Shown piece after piece: positions 1 through 5,742 of a stretch of DNA of 14,028 nucleotides. The notes under the pieces were generated by a model. That model saw only the letters and a list, made by a program, of their open reading frames with translations, had not been told where the DNA came from and searched no databases. The stretch's first letter is position 1. Every line of letters starts with the position of its first letter. The position numbers and the translations under genes were made by a program. The stretch covers positions 1 to 14,028 of the forward strand of contig JBMOMT010000037.1 of assembly GCA_049324835.1 (NCBI GenBank), written 5' to 3'. This stretch comes from JBMOMT01 sp049324835 (GTDB lineage Bacteria; Chloroflexota; Anaerolineae; CAYNKW01).

Positions 1-403
1 TGGCCGTCGGCGAGGGCGTGGCGCTGGCCGTGGCGGTCGCGGTCGGGGTGGCGGTCGGCGTGAGGGTGGCCGTTGGACTGGGCGTGGGTGTGGGGGTGTG
101 GGTGGGGGTGGGGGTATCGGTGGGATACCACTGGGTAGGCGTGGGCTCCAGGGGGCCGGTGGGTGTGGCCGTGGGGCGCGGCGTCGGCGTATGGCTGGCA
201 GTAACCGTCGGTGAAGGGGTTGCTGTCGGCAGGATGGCGATGGTGGCCGTGGGCAGCGGCGTGGGTGCGGCTGGCAGGGGCGGCGCCAGGAGCAGGGCCA
301 GACCTGCCAGCAGATAACCCGCCAGGGCCAGCAGGATGGCGGCCAACAAGATGCCATAGGTCATTCTGCGTTTGTCGGAGAGGCTTGCCAGCCAATCCTG
401 CAT
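1..403 (-). CDS. Membrane-anchored Pro/Thr-rich protein, C-terminus cut by window edge
   Basis: An open frame starts at the ATG at 403 and stays open for all 134 codons to the window edge, so the C-terminus is missing. An AGGAG sequence lies about 8 nt upstream of the ATG. Residues 1-16 are short and contain basic residues. Residues 17-40 form one strongly hydrophobic segment rich in Leu, Ala and Gly, which I read as a membrane anchor or uncleaved signal. From about residue 41 the chain is almost entirely Pro, Thr, Ala and Ser, with many TPTP-type repeats, as in extracytoplasmic stalks. A folded domain may follow off-window. The function is not recognised. The layout resembles the small protein at 10751-10981, which also has one anchor and a Pro/Thr tail. 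It is transcribed divergently from the SufR-like gene. The MITE at 449-602 lies in its predicted leader. Confidence 0.72.
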   Translation of the reverse strand, partial: MQDWLASLSDKRRMTYGILLAAILLALAGYLLAGLALLLAPPLPAAPTPLPTATIAILPTATPSPTVTASHTPTPRPTATPTGPLEPTPTQWYPTDTPTPTHTPTPTPSPTATLTPTATPTATATASATPSPTA

Positions 404-440
404 CGTGGGAGCTCCTGATGCGGTGTATGGTGCGATCGTC

Positions 441-610
441 TAACAGAGGTAACCGTTCAGTCAGTGTCATTCTGAGCACCCGAAGAGGCTCGCAGAGCCT
501 CGAAGGGTGCGAAGAATCTCATTCTCGCTTTGCCGGAACGGGATTCTTCGCTCGCTCTGCTCACTCAGAATGACTCTTCCGGCACGGTATCTGAACGGTT
601 ACTAACAGAG
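441..610. mobile_element. MITE-like inverted-repeat element with target-site duplication
   Basis: The outer direct repeats are taacagag at 441-448 and 603-610. They flank a 154-bp element (449-602) whose ends are perfect 12-bp inverted repeats, gtaaccgttcag at 449-460 and ctgaacggttac at 591-602. Further inverted pairs are nested inside: gtcattctgag (466-476) with ctcagaatgac (564-574), gcgaagaatc (509-518) with gattcttcgc (542-551), and a small hairpin gaggctc/gagcctc (485-491/495-501) closed outside by caccc/gggtg (477-481/505-509). It has no transposase gene, so it would be non-autonomous. A reading with a 10-bp duplication (440-449 and 602-611) and 11-bp ends fits equally well. The gtcattctgag and gcgaagaatc core resembles dispersed repeats I recall from several bacterial genomes, but copy number cannot be tested here. 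Confidence 0.8.
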
Positions 611-614
611 GTCA

Positions 615-643
615 ATGATAGCACCAATTAGGGGTGTTGTCAA
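615..643 (-). promoter_or_regulatory. Sigma70-type promoter for the left-edge gene
   Basis: Read on the minus strand, the -35 box is TTGACA (643-638) and the -10 box is TATCAT (620-615), with a 17-bp spacer. Transcription would start near 608, inside the right-hand target duplication of the MITE. The leader to the ATG at 403 would therefore be about 205 nt, of which about 154 nt is the inserted element. Confidence 0.6.
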
Positions 644-676
644 CATTGCCATTCTAGTGATTTAAATTATAAATAT

Positions 677-705
677 TTGACAATTGGATCGCGGCATGGT
701 ATAAT
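677..705 (+). promoter_or_regulatory. Consensus sigma70-type promoter for the SufR-like gene
   Basis: The -35 box TTGACA (677-682) and -10 box TATAAT (700-705) both match the consensus exactly, with the ideal 17-bp spacer. Transcription should start near 712 and give a leader of about 60 nt before the ATG at 771. An AT-rich tract precedes the -35 box (661-676). A promoter this strong normally needs repression, which fits an autoregulated Fe-S sensor. The caattg at 681-686 overlapping the -35 is symmetric, but I cannot call it an operator. Confidence 0.8.
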
Positions 706-770
706 CGAGCACAGACTGAGGCATCCCATTGGTTGTGGAGGGGAAGCAACGACGCAAGGAGAGGCACATC

Positions 771-1391
771 ATGCAGACAACGCGCAAAGCAATCCTCGAC
801 ATTTTAAAAGAACAGGGACAGGCCACAGTGGATGAATTGGCAGCGCAACTGGATCTCACACCGATGACGGTGCGCCATCATCTGAACGTGTTAAAGGCAC
901 AAAACTCGGTGATGGCCACCCGCCTGCGTCACAGCCGCTCGGTGGGGCGGCCGCGCCAGGTTTTCACATTGACCCAGATGGGCAACGAGTTGTTTCCGGC
1001 CAATTATCATCAATTGGCAGAGCGCTTGCTGGACGAGATCAAGGCCACGATGAGCCCCAAAGAGGTGCGTGAGATTTTCCGGCGCATCGGGGAAAAACTG
1101 GCCGCCGAAGCCCCCGACGTGACCGGCCTGCCCCTTTCTGAGCGGGTGTCCAGGGTGGCTCAGTTTCTCACAGACAGGGGTTACATCTCGCGCTGGGAAG
1201 AGATCGATGATGGGTTTGCTCTGCACCAGTTCAACTGTCCCTACCGCCACGTGGCGCAGGAACATGGTGAGGTGTGCGAGTTGGACCGGGTGTTGATCTC
1301 CAGGTTGTTGGGTGTACAAACAGAGCGTATCCACGGTGCAGCCTCCAGGGGCGAGCATTGCACCTATTTCATTCCCATCGAGGCGCATTGA
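771..1391 (+). CDS. SufR-like Fe-S cluster-sensing HTH transcriptional regulator
   Basis: This is a 206-residue DNA-binding regulator. Residues about 5-42 form a winged helix-turn-helix of the ArsR/DeoR-like type, with recognition region TPMTVRHHLNVLKA (30-43). A basic wing with the SVGRPRQVFTLT segment follows (57-68). The C-terminal half carries Cys156, Cys169 and Cys197, spaced C-x12-C-x27-C. This resembles the cysteine spacing I recall for SufR proteins, where these residues bind a [4Fe-4S] cluster and control the suf operon. No suf genes are visible, but an Nfu-type scaffold lies two genes downstream. The ATG at 771 is chosen because AAGGAGAG (756-763) is well placed; the in-frame TTG at 729 has no such site. 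Family assignment is fairly sure. Cluster binding and target genes are inferred. Confidence 0.85.
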   Translation: MQTTRKAILDILKEQGQATVDELAAQLDLTPMTVRHHLNVLKAQNSVMATRLRHSRSVGRPRQVFTLTQMGNELFPANYHQLAERLLDEIKATMSPKEVREIFRRIGEKLAAEAPDVTGLPLSERVSRVAQFLTDRGYISRWEEIDDGFALHQFNCPYRHVAQEHGEVCELDRVLISRLLGVQTERIHGAASRGEHCTYFIPIEAH

Positions 1392-1392
1392 T

Positions 1393-1420
1393 TTGACGCC
1401 GGTTGAAAAACGAGTAAAAT
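1393..1420 (+). promoter_or_regulatory. Probable promoter for the nrnA-nfu operon
   Basis: A TTGACG -35 box (1393-1398) and a TAAAAT -10 box (1415-1420) are separated by 16 bp and begin one base after the stop codon of the regulator gene. Transcription would start near 1427, which would make the GTG at 1425 unusable as a start. Confidence 0.5.
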
Positions 1421-1428
1421 TCTCGTGG

Positions 1429-1451
1429 GGCTCGGTCGGCAGGGCCGAGCC
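1429..1451 (+). other. Hairpin at the predicted 5' end of the nrnA transcript
   Basis: ggctcgg (1429-1435) pairs with ccgagcc (1445-1451). The stem can be extended to nine pairs with one G-U wobble, leaving a five-base loop. There is no T-run after it, so it is a poor terminator for the regulator gene. Its position within a few bases of the predicted transcription start suggests a 5' stabilising or regulatory stem instead. Confidence 0.4.
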
Positions 1452-1493
1452 TATCCATTGTCAGGATCGAGGTGGGGAGAATCGAGTTCGTCG

Positions 1494-2489
1494 ATGTGGC
1501 ATGAGGTAGCAGCACTGATTCAGCAGCACGAGCGTTTTGTGCTCACCAGCCATGTGCATCCAGATGGTGATGGGCTGGGCAGCGAACTGGCTCTGGCCAG
1601 CTTTTTGAAGCAGCTTGGCAAAGAAGTGGCCATCATCAACAACGATCCGACGCCGGAGGCGCTCGAGTTTCTCGACCCTCAGGGCTGCGTCCGGGTTTTT
1701 CACCCGGATCGAGATCGTGCCACGTTGTCCAGCGCCGAGGTGATCTTTGTCCTGGACACAGCCGAGGGCTGGGCACGTCTGGGACGGTTGGGTGAGGTGG
1801 CTCAGGACTTGGAAGCCAGGGTGATTTGTCTGGATCATCACCCCGACGACGGCGCCTTTGCCGATCTCGCCATTCTGGACACATCCGCCGGCGCCAGCGC
1901 CGAACTGGTCTACGAACTGATCGAGTTTATGGGCGGTCGGCTCACTTTTGATATGGCCCTGCCGCTCTACGTGGCCATCGTCACCGATACGGGGTCGTTC
2001 CGTTTTGGCAAAACTTCGCCGCGCACCCATCGCATCGCTGCCCGGCTGCTGGAGGCTGGTGTGATCCCACATCAGGTTTTCAGCCAGCTTTACGAGCAGC
2101 GTTCGTTAGGACACCTTCACCTGCAAAGCCAGCTTTTGGCCAACCTCACCCTGGCCATGGGCGGGCGTCTGGCGTGGAGCAAGGTGAGTCACGAGACGTT
2201 GCTGCGTTATGGCGTCGACCGGCGCGACATCACCCATCTGGTAGACCTGGGGTTGAGCGTGGCCGGCGTCGAGATATCGCTGCTTTTTTCCGAGACGCAC
2301 AACGGCAAAGTGCGTCTGAATCTGCGTTCCAAAGGCCGGCTGGCGGTGAACGACATCGCCCAGCGATTTGGCGGCGGTGGGCATCCTTTTGCCGCCGGGG
2401 CGCAGGTGGATGGTCCACTCGAAGAGGCCATCCAGAAAACTCTGGAAGAGGTGCGGCAGGCCTGGACACAGGACGGCCTGCTGCCATAA
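1494..2489 (+). CDS. nrnA: DHH/DHHA1 phosphoesterase, NrnA-type oligoribonuclease / pAp phosphatase
   Basis: This is a 331-residue cytoplasmic metal-dependent phosphoesterase, close to the usual length for NrnA. NrnA degrades 2-5 nt RNA fragments and dephosphorylates 3'-phosphoadenosine 5'-phosphate. The DHH domain motifs are in order: SHVHPDGDG (19-27), the VLDTA aspartate (D88), LDHHPDD (113-119) and VTDTGSFRF (163-171). A DHHA1 domain follows, with the substrate-binding GGGGHPFAAG loop at 293-302. I place the start at the ATG at 1494. The upstream GTG at 1425 would add 23 residues that match nothing in the family and would lie at or before the predicted transcript start. The purine-rich ggtgggga at 1471-1478 is rather far for a ribosome-binding site, so the start is less certain than the identity. 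The nfu-like gene follows after 21 nt. The enzyme could instead act on other short oligonucleotides or cyclic-dinucleotide products. Confidence 0.88.
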   Translation: MWHEVAALIQQHERFVLTSHVHPDGDGLGSELALASFLKQLGKEVAIINNDPTPEALEFLDPQGCVRVFHPDRDRATLSSAEVIFVLDTAEGWARLGRLGEVAQDLEARVICLDHHPDDGAFADLAILDTSAGASAELVYELIEFMGGRLTFDMALPLYVAIVTDTGSFRFGKTSPRTHRIAARLLEAGVIPHQVFSQLYEQRSLGHLHLQSQLLANLTLAMGGRLAWSKVSHETLLRYGVDRRDITHLVDLGLSVAGVEISLLFSETHNGKVRLNLRSKGRLAVNDIAQRFGGGGHPFAAGAQVDGPLEEAIQKTLEEVRQAWTQDGLLP

Positions 2490-2510
2490 ATATTCGTTTT
2501 GGAGAGAAAC

Positions 2511-2756
2511 ATGGTAGACGAGCAAGAAAATCATGATCTAAAAGAGCGTGTGGCTGTCCTGTTGGACGAGATACGGCCAGCTTTGCAGCGCGATGGGGGC
2601 GACGTGGCCCTGGTAGATGTGGTGGATGGTCTGGTTCAGGTGCAGTTACAGGGCGCTTGCCGCGGTTGTCCGATGTCGCAGATGACCCTCTCTTTTGGCA
2701 TCGAGCGGTATCTCCGGAACAAAATCCCCGAGATCGTCGGCGTCCAGCCGGTCTGA
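2511..2756 (+). CDS. NifU C-terminal-domain (Nfu-type) Fe-S scaffold protein
   Basis: This is an 81-residue stand-alone Nfu domain, which carries and delivers Fe-S clusters to target proteins. The N-terminal RPALQRDGGDV (22-32) is the conserved opening of the domain. The cluster-binding CRGC motif is at 50-53, followed by a predicted helix, and the chain ends in the PEIVGVQPV strand typical of the family. The ATG at 2511 has GGAGAG at 2501-2506; the TTG at 2499 is rejected because it would overlap that site. It sits between nrnA (21 nt gap) and the metallophosphatase (about 13 nt gap), so all are probably co-transcribed. The SufR-like regulator two genes upstream suggests Fe-S-responsive control. 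The radical SAM protein two genes downstream is a possible client. Those links are inference. Confidence 0.92.
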   Translation: MVDEQENHDLKERVAVLLDEIRPALQRDGGDVALVDVVDGLVQVQLQGACRGCPMSQMTLSFGIERYLRNKIPEIVGVQPV

Positions 2757-2769
2757 GCGACCCGTCGTT

Positions 2770-3570
2770 TTGGCAGTCACACTGCTCCATCTCTCGGATC
2801 TACATTTCGGTCCGCCGCTGCGCCCGCAACTGGTTGATACGGTCGTCCGTGAGGCTCACCGACTATCGCCGGACGGGGTGGTGGTATCGGGTGATCTGAC
2901 CCAGCGGGCGCGCCAGTGCCAGTTTGTTCAGGCGCATCACTTTTTGCAGCAACTTCCCCGGCCATGGATCGTCATCCCAGGCAATCACGATGTCCCCCTG
3001 TACAACGTTTTCCTGCGCTTTTTCCAGCCGTTGGGCCGGTATCGGGCCTGCATCCATCCTGGCGTCGATGTGGCGCTGATCGACCGGATAGCGGGTCTCA
3101 GCCTGGTGGGCCTCAACTCGACGCGTTCGTTTACCATCGACGGCGGCCGGTTGCGTCGGCGGCAGTTGGCCTGGGCCGGGGCGCAGTTTGCCCAGGGCTC
3201 TGAGAAGAGCTGCCGTGTTGTGGCCGTACACCACCATTTTTTGCCCGACAGCGGCCACCAATCGACTATCCGGCAGGCCGGGTATCTGTTGCGCCGCTTT
3301 GCCGATATGGGCGTCGAGATGGTGCTGGGGGGGCATCGGCACTGGGCCAGGGCAGAGCGGGCCGAGGCCGGCCCGCTGGTCGTCCAGGCCGGCACGGCCA
3401 CCTCGCGCCGGGGCAAAGGTCCGGAGAGAGGAGAGAACAGTTTCAACGTCATCGAGGTGGATGAGGCCAGCATCCGGGTGACGTGCCATCGTTATCAGGC
3501 TGAGCAGGGGCGATTTGCACCCTTGTGGACAAAGGCGTTCGACCGTCTGGGCAGCGCGCCTTACGATTGA
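2770..3570 (+). CDS. Calcineurin-like metallophosphoesterase (CpdA/class III PDE-like)
   Basis: This is a 266-residue, probably cytoplasmic phosphoesterase with the complete dimetal signature: SDLH (9-12), GDLT (41-44), PGNHDVP (70-76), the VAVHHHFLP histidines (152-159) and GGHRHW (187-192). This motif order is that of class III cyclic-nucleotide phosphodiesterases and related exonuclease-like phosphatases. The actual substrate cannot be read from the sequence. The start is uncertain. The frame is open back to 2695, inside the nfu gene, but the family fold begins at about TLLHLSDLHFG, so I choose the TTG at 2770, just after the nfu stop. No good ribosome-binding site is visible there, and translational coupling to nfu is likely. 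The gene lies in the same operon as nrnA, another nucleotide phosphoesterase. Confidence 0.82.
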   Translation: MAVTLLHLSDLHFGPPLRPQLVDTVVREAHRLSPDGVVVSGDLTQRARQCQFVQAHHFLQQLPRPWIVIPGNHDVPLYNVFLRFFQPLGRYRACIHPGVDVALIDRIAGLSLVGLNSTRSFTIDGGRLRRRQLAWAGAQFAQGSEKSCRVVAVHHHFLPDSGHQSTIRQAGYLLRRFADMGVEMVLGGHRHWARAERAEAGPLVVQAGTATSRRGKGPERGENSFNVIEVDEASIRVTCHRYQAEQGRFAPLWTKAFDRLGSAPYD

Positions 3571-3594
3571 GTCTGTGTCCGAGAGGTGAGACAT

Positions 3595-4998
3595 ATGCCA
3601 GGTTTTTGGCCGAGATCGGCCCAAACCCATAAAAATGACATCTTGTGGCTGGACCTGGGAGACCTGGGAGACCTGGTTAATCCCCGCGGCCCTCACGAGC
3701 AGTGGCAAGATCATGGCCTGGGGCTGTTGCGCACCATTTTGCACCAAAACGGCATCGAGACCGACATCTATTCCACTCGCCTGGCCACTTCCTGGCGGCA
3801 GGTGCGAAAGGCGCTTCAGGGTTACAAGATGCTGCTCGTGAACGTGCGCAGTTATACCTTTCCGGTGGCTCTTCGCTCGGCCCAAATCTTCAAAGAGGAA
3901 AACCCGGGGGGCATCGTCATCGCCGGTGGCATGCACGCCACCGTGGCGCTGGACGAGATGATCGACGCGGCAGCGTTTGATCGTATCTGCCAGGGGCCGG
4001 GCGAAAACGTCATCGTGGATATGGTGCGAGACCCGCTCTCGTTGCCGCGGGTGGTGCAGGGGCTGGGGGCCAAGTCGATGGCCGACTGGCCCACGATCGA
4101 CCGCACCCTGTGGCCTCGACCCCATCGACGGCTGAAAAGTTTCCCCTGGCCGCTGGAGCCAGAGTGTGGCTGGGGGCCTGGCCCGGTGGTCACGTTGCTC
4201 ACCAGCCGGGTGTGCCCCTGGCGCTGCGTCTTTTGTAACGAATCGTCCTACATTCCCAACATGGGCCGCCGCCCGGTAGAAGCGGTCATCGAGGAACTCA
4301 ATGCTCTGGACGACACCTATGGCCCCATCGGGTCGCTGGTCATCCACGATTCGATGTTTTTCCAACAACCCAAATGGTTACGCGAGTGGCTGGAAAAATA
4401 CCCGCGCCTGGCCCACAAGACCTGGCCCTATTGGGCCGCGGCCCGCTCCGATACGGTGCGCGAGTGGCCGGAACTGTTCGAGGCGCTGGTGCGCGAGACC
4501 AACTGGAACCTGATCTCTATCGGTTTTGAATCGGGCAGCGACCGGGTGCTGCGGATATTGAACAAAGAGTGCACCGCCGAGGACAACTATTTCGCCATCG
4601 ACCTGCTGAATCGCATCGGCGACGAGATGGAGGCCGAAGGCCGCGAAGCGCCTCGTTTTTGGACCAACATCATGTTGGGCATTCCCGGTGAAACGCACAA
4701 AGACGCCTTCGAGACGATGCGTATGCTCAAAACCATGCGCCGCGCGTTGCCATCCATTTCTTTCTACGCCCCCTATCCCGGCTCGGCGTTGGGTTATCAG
4801 CTCATCGCCGAGGGCAAAAGCCTGATGACCAAAGACAATTATCACCGCTTTCCGGACGATGAAAAAGTGGTGGGCATCGATTATCCGTTTTACCGCGATC
4901 TGTTGGCCGGCAGGTACGACGCCGAGATCAACCGTGGCCTGGATAGCTGGGCCCGCAAAAAGAGCGGCGTCTTGGCAGACGCGCTGGTAAAGGCCTGA
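3595..4998 (+). CDS. B12-binding-domain radical SAM protein
   Basis: This is a 467-residue enzyme. Residues about 12-150 look like a Rossmann-type cobalamin-binding domain, as in the large B12-dependent radical SAM family, including GGIVIAGGMHATVAL (105-119). I do not see a DxHxxG cobalamin-ligand motif. The radical SAM core follows: the cluster motif CPWRCVFC gives Cys207, Cys211 and Cys214 (CxxxCxxC), then SIGFESGSDRVL (308-319) and IMLGIPGET (359-367). The enzyme would cleave S-adenosylmethionine to start a methyl transfer or rearrangement; the substrate is unknown. The ATG at 3595 is preceded by GAGGTGAG (3583-3590), better placed than for the GTG at 3586. The 68-residue gene begins 3 nt after its stop and may encode a partner. 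The DLGDLGDL tract near the N-terminus is a tandem DNA repeat. Confidence 0.85.
   Translation: MPGFWPRSAQTHKNDILWLDLGDLGDLVNPRGPHEQWQDHGLGLLRTILHQNGIETDIYSTRLATSWRQVRKALQGYKMLLVNVRSYTFPVALRSAQIFKEENPGGIVIAGGMHATVALDEMIDAAAFDRICQGPGENVIVDMVRDPLSLPRVVQGLGAKSMADWPTIDRTLWPRPHRRLKSFPWPLEPECGWGPGPVVTLLTSRVCPWRCVFCNESSYIPNMGRRPVEAVIEELNALDDTYGPIGSLVIHDSMFFQQPKWLREWLEKYPRLAHKTWPYWAAARSDTVREWPELFEALVRETNWNLISIGFESGSDRVLRILNKECTAEDNYFAIDLLNRIGDEMEAEGREAPRFWTNIMLGIPGETHKDAFETMRMLKTMRRALPSISFYAPYPGSALGYQLIAEGKSLMTKDNYHRFPDDEKVVGIDYPFYRDLLAGRYDAEINRGLDSWARKKSGVLADALVKA
3652..3678 (+). repeat. Three 9-bp tandem units within the radical SAM gene
   Basis: gacctggga (3652-3660), gacctggga (3661-3669) and gacctggtt (3670-3678) are head-to-tail and in frame, encoding DLG-DLG-DLV at residues 20-28. 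A slippage-type expansion adding three residues per unit is the simplest explanation. Confidence 0.75.
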
Positions 4999-5001
4999 GC
5001 C

Positions 5002-5208
5002 ATGAGCAGTTTTACACATCCTCATCGTATGTATCTGTTTGGCATGAAAAACGGCAAAAAAAAGCTGGTCTACGGCCAGACGCCGCAGGATGCCCTGGAG
5101 ATTCAGAGTTATCGCCTCAGTGAACAAGAGATGGCCCAAATAGACCGCGACGATTGTCAGCCCATCTCGCCCAGGGATATCCAACAGTACGTGCATCTGC
5201 TGGGATAG
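5002..5208 (+). CDS. Small protein of unknown function, 68 residues
   Basis: I do not recognise this protein. It begins 3 nt after the radical SAM stop codon, so it is probably translated by coupling; there is no strong ribosome-binding site of its own. The N-terminal half is basic and aromatic (MYLFGMKNGKKKLVYGQTP, residues 10-28). The C-terminal half is predicted helical and acidic, with SEQEMAQIDRDD at 40-51. It has one cysteine, no membrane segment and no signal peptide. The sequence looks like a folded cytoplasmic mini-protein, possibly an accessory subunit or RiPP-like partner of the upstream radical SAM enzyme, but there is no leader/core pattern or Cys-rich tail to support a peptide substrate. 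It is the last gene before the terminator. Confidence 0.65.
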   Translation: MSSFTHPHRMYLFGMKNGKKKLVYGQTPQDALEIQSYRLSEQEMAQIDRDDCQPISPRDIQQYVHLLG

Positions 5209-5241
5209 CTGGTGCACGGCTGAATGGACTTGCGAACACAA

Positions 5242-5277
5242 AGCGCCTGGGAGCTTTCCCAGGCGCTGTTCTTTTGG
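5242..5277 (+). terminator. Rho-independent terminator, probably bidirectional
   Basis: A perfect 11-bp stem, agcgcctggga (5242-5252) with tcccaggcgct (5257-5267), encloses a GCTT tetraloop and is followed by the T-rich gttcttttgg. It ends the rightward operon 34 nt after the small gene. On the other strand it lies about 43 nt past the yjbQ stop and is followed by ctttgtgtt, so it can also end the leftward operon. Confidence 0.85.
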
Positions 5278-5310
5278 CTGGCCCGGTAAAGGTTGGGCTG
5301 GGGCGTCACT

Positions 5311-5718
5311 TTAGCCGGCCATCACTTTCACGTGCACCATACGCTCGCGCGGGCCGTCGAATTCGAAGAACATGATGCCCTGCGAGCGGCCCAGCAACAG
5401 ATCGCCGTTGTGGATGATCACCGTCTGGCTGGGGCCGACCAGGGTGGTCTTGATGTGGCCGGCGGCGTCGGTGGGCCCGTCGACTTGATGGATGAAATCG
5501 ATCCGGGTGGGCACCAGACGACTGACCTCGAAGGCCAGATCGGCGGCGGTTTTGGGATCGAGATACGAGTTGACCGTGACTGCCCCGGTGGTGTGTGGCG
5601 CAATCACGTGGCACACCCCCTCCTGCACACCGCTCTGCCGGACAAAAGCGCGGATCTGATCGGTGAGGTTGATCAGGCTGGAGCCTGGGTCTGTCTTGAA
5701 GGTGATGGTTTTGAGCAT
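5311..5718 (-). CDS. yjbQ: YjbQ/UPF0047 family protein
   Basis: This is a 135-residue protein of the YjbQ (UPF0047) family, the usual family size. Conserved blocks are visible: PHTTGAVTVN (41-50), then QVDGPTDAAGHIKTTLVG (78-95), HNGDLLLGRSQGI (103-115) and the FDGPRER end (120-126). Members have been reported to give weak or secondary thiamine-phosphate synthase activity, but the physiological role is unsettled. The second block of the family usually reads NE after the HTT motif; here Asn50 is followed by Ser. The ATG at 5718 has AGGAGA about 6 nt upstream. It lies 24 nt after the PfkB kinase stop and is the last gene of the leftward operon, before the terminator. Identity is firm; function is not. 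Confidence 0.9.
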   Translation of the reverse strand: MLKTITFKTDPGSSLINLTDQIRAFVRQSGVQEGVCHVIAPHTTGAVTVNSYLDPKTAADLAFEVSRLVPTRIDFIHQVDGPTDAAGHIKTTLVGPSQTVIIHNGDLLLGRSQGIMFFEFDGPRERMVHVKVMAG

Positions 5719-5742
5719 AAGAGTCTCCTGTTCCGCAGCAGC

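Noticed and set aside
18..317. Plus-strand open frame of Gly/Val repeats (GVGVGV)
   Set aside because: It is the antisense reading of the Pro/Thr-rich minus-strand gene, which has a start, a ribosome-binding site, a membrane anchor and a promoter.
449..602. CRISPR or tRNA-like structure in the hairpin region
   Set aside because: There are no regularly spaced direct repeats and no cloverleaf; the terminal inverted repeats and target duplication fit a MITE.
635..645. tgttg-t-caaca palindrome as a regulator operator
   Set aside because: Its right part is the TTGACA -35 box of the minus-strand promoter, so the symmetry is largely explained by that box; there is no independent support for an operator.
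729..770. TTG start extending the SufR-like protein by 14 residues
   Set aside because: The ATG at 771 has a strong ribosome-binding site at 756-763, and the extension would run through that site.
1425..1493. GTG start extending NrnA by 23 residues
   Set aside because: It lies at or before the predicted transcript start and within a hairpin, and the added residues do not look like the family.
2863..4368. Long minus-strand open frame of about 500 codons
   Set aside because: It is antisense to the metallophosphatase and radical SAM genes, whose catalytic motifs are complete; the composition (His, Gln, Pro, Arg-rich) is typical of a shadow frame in high-GC DNA.
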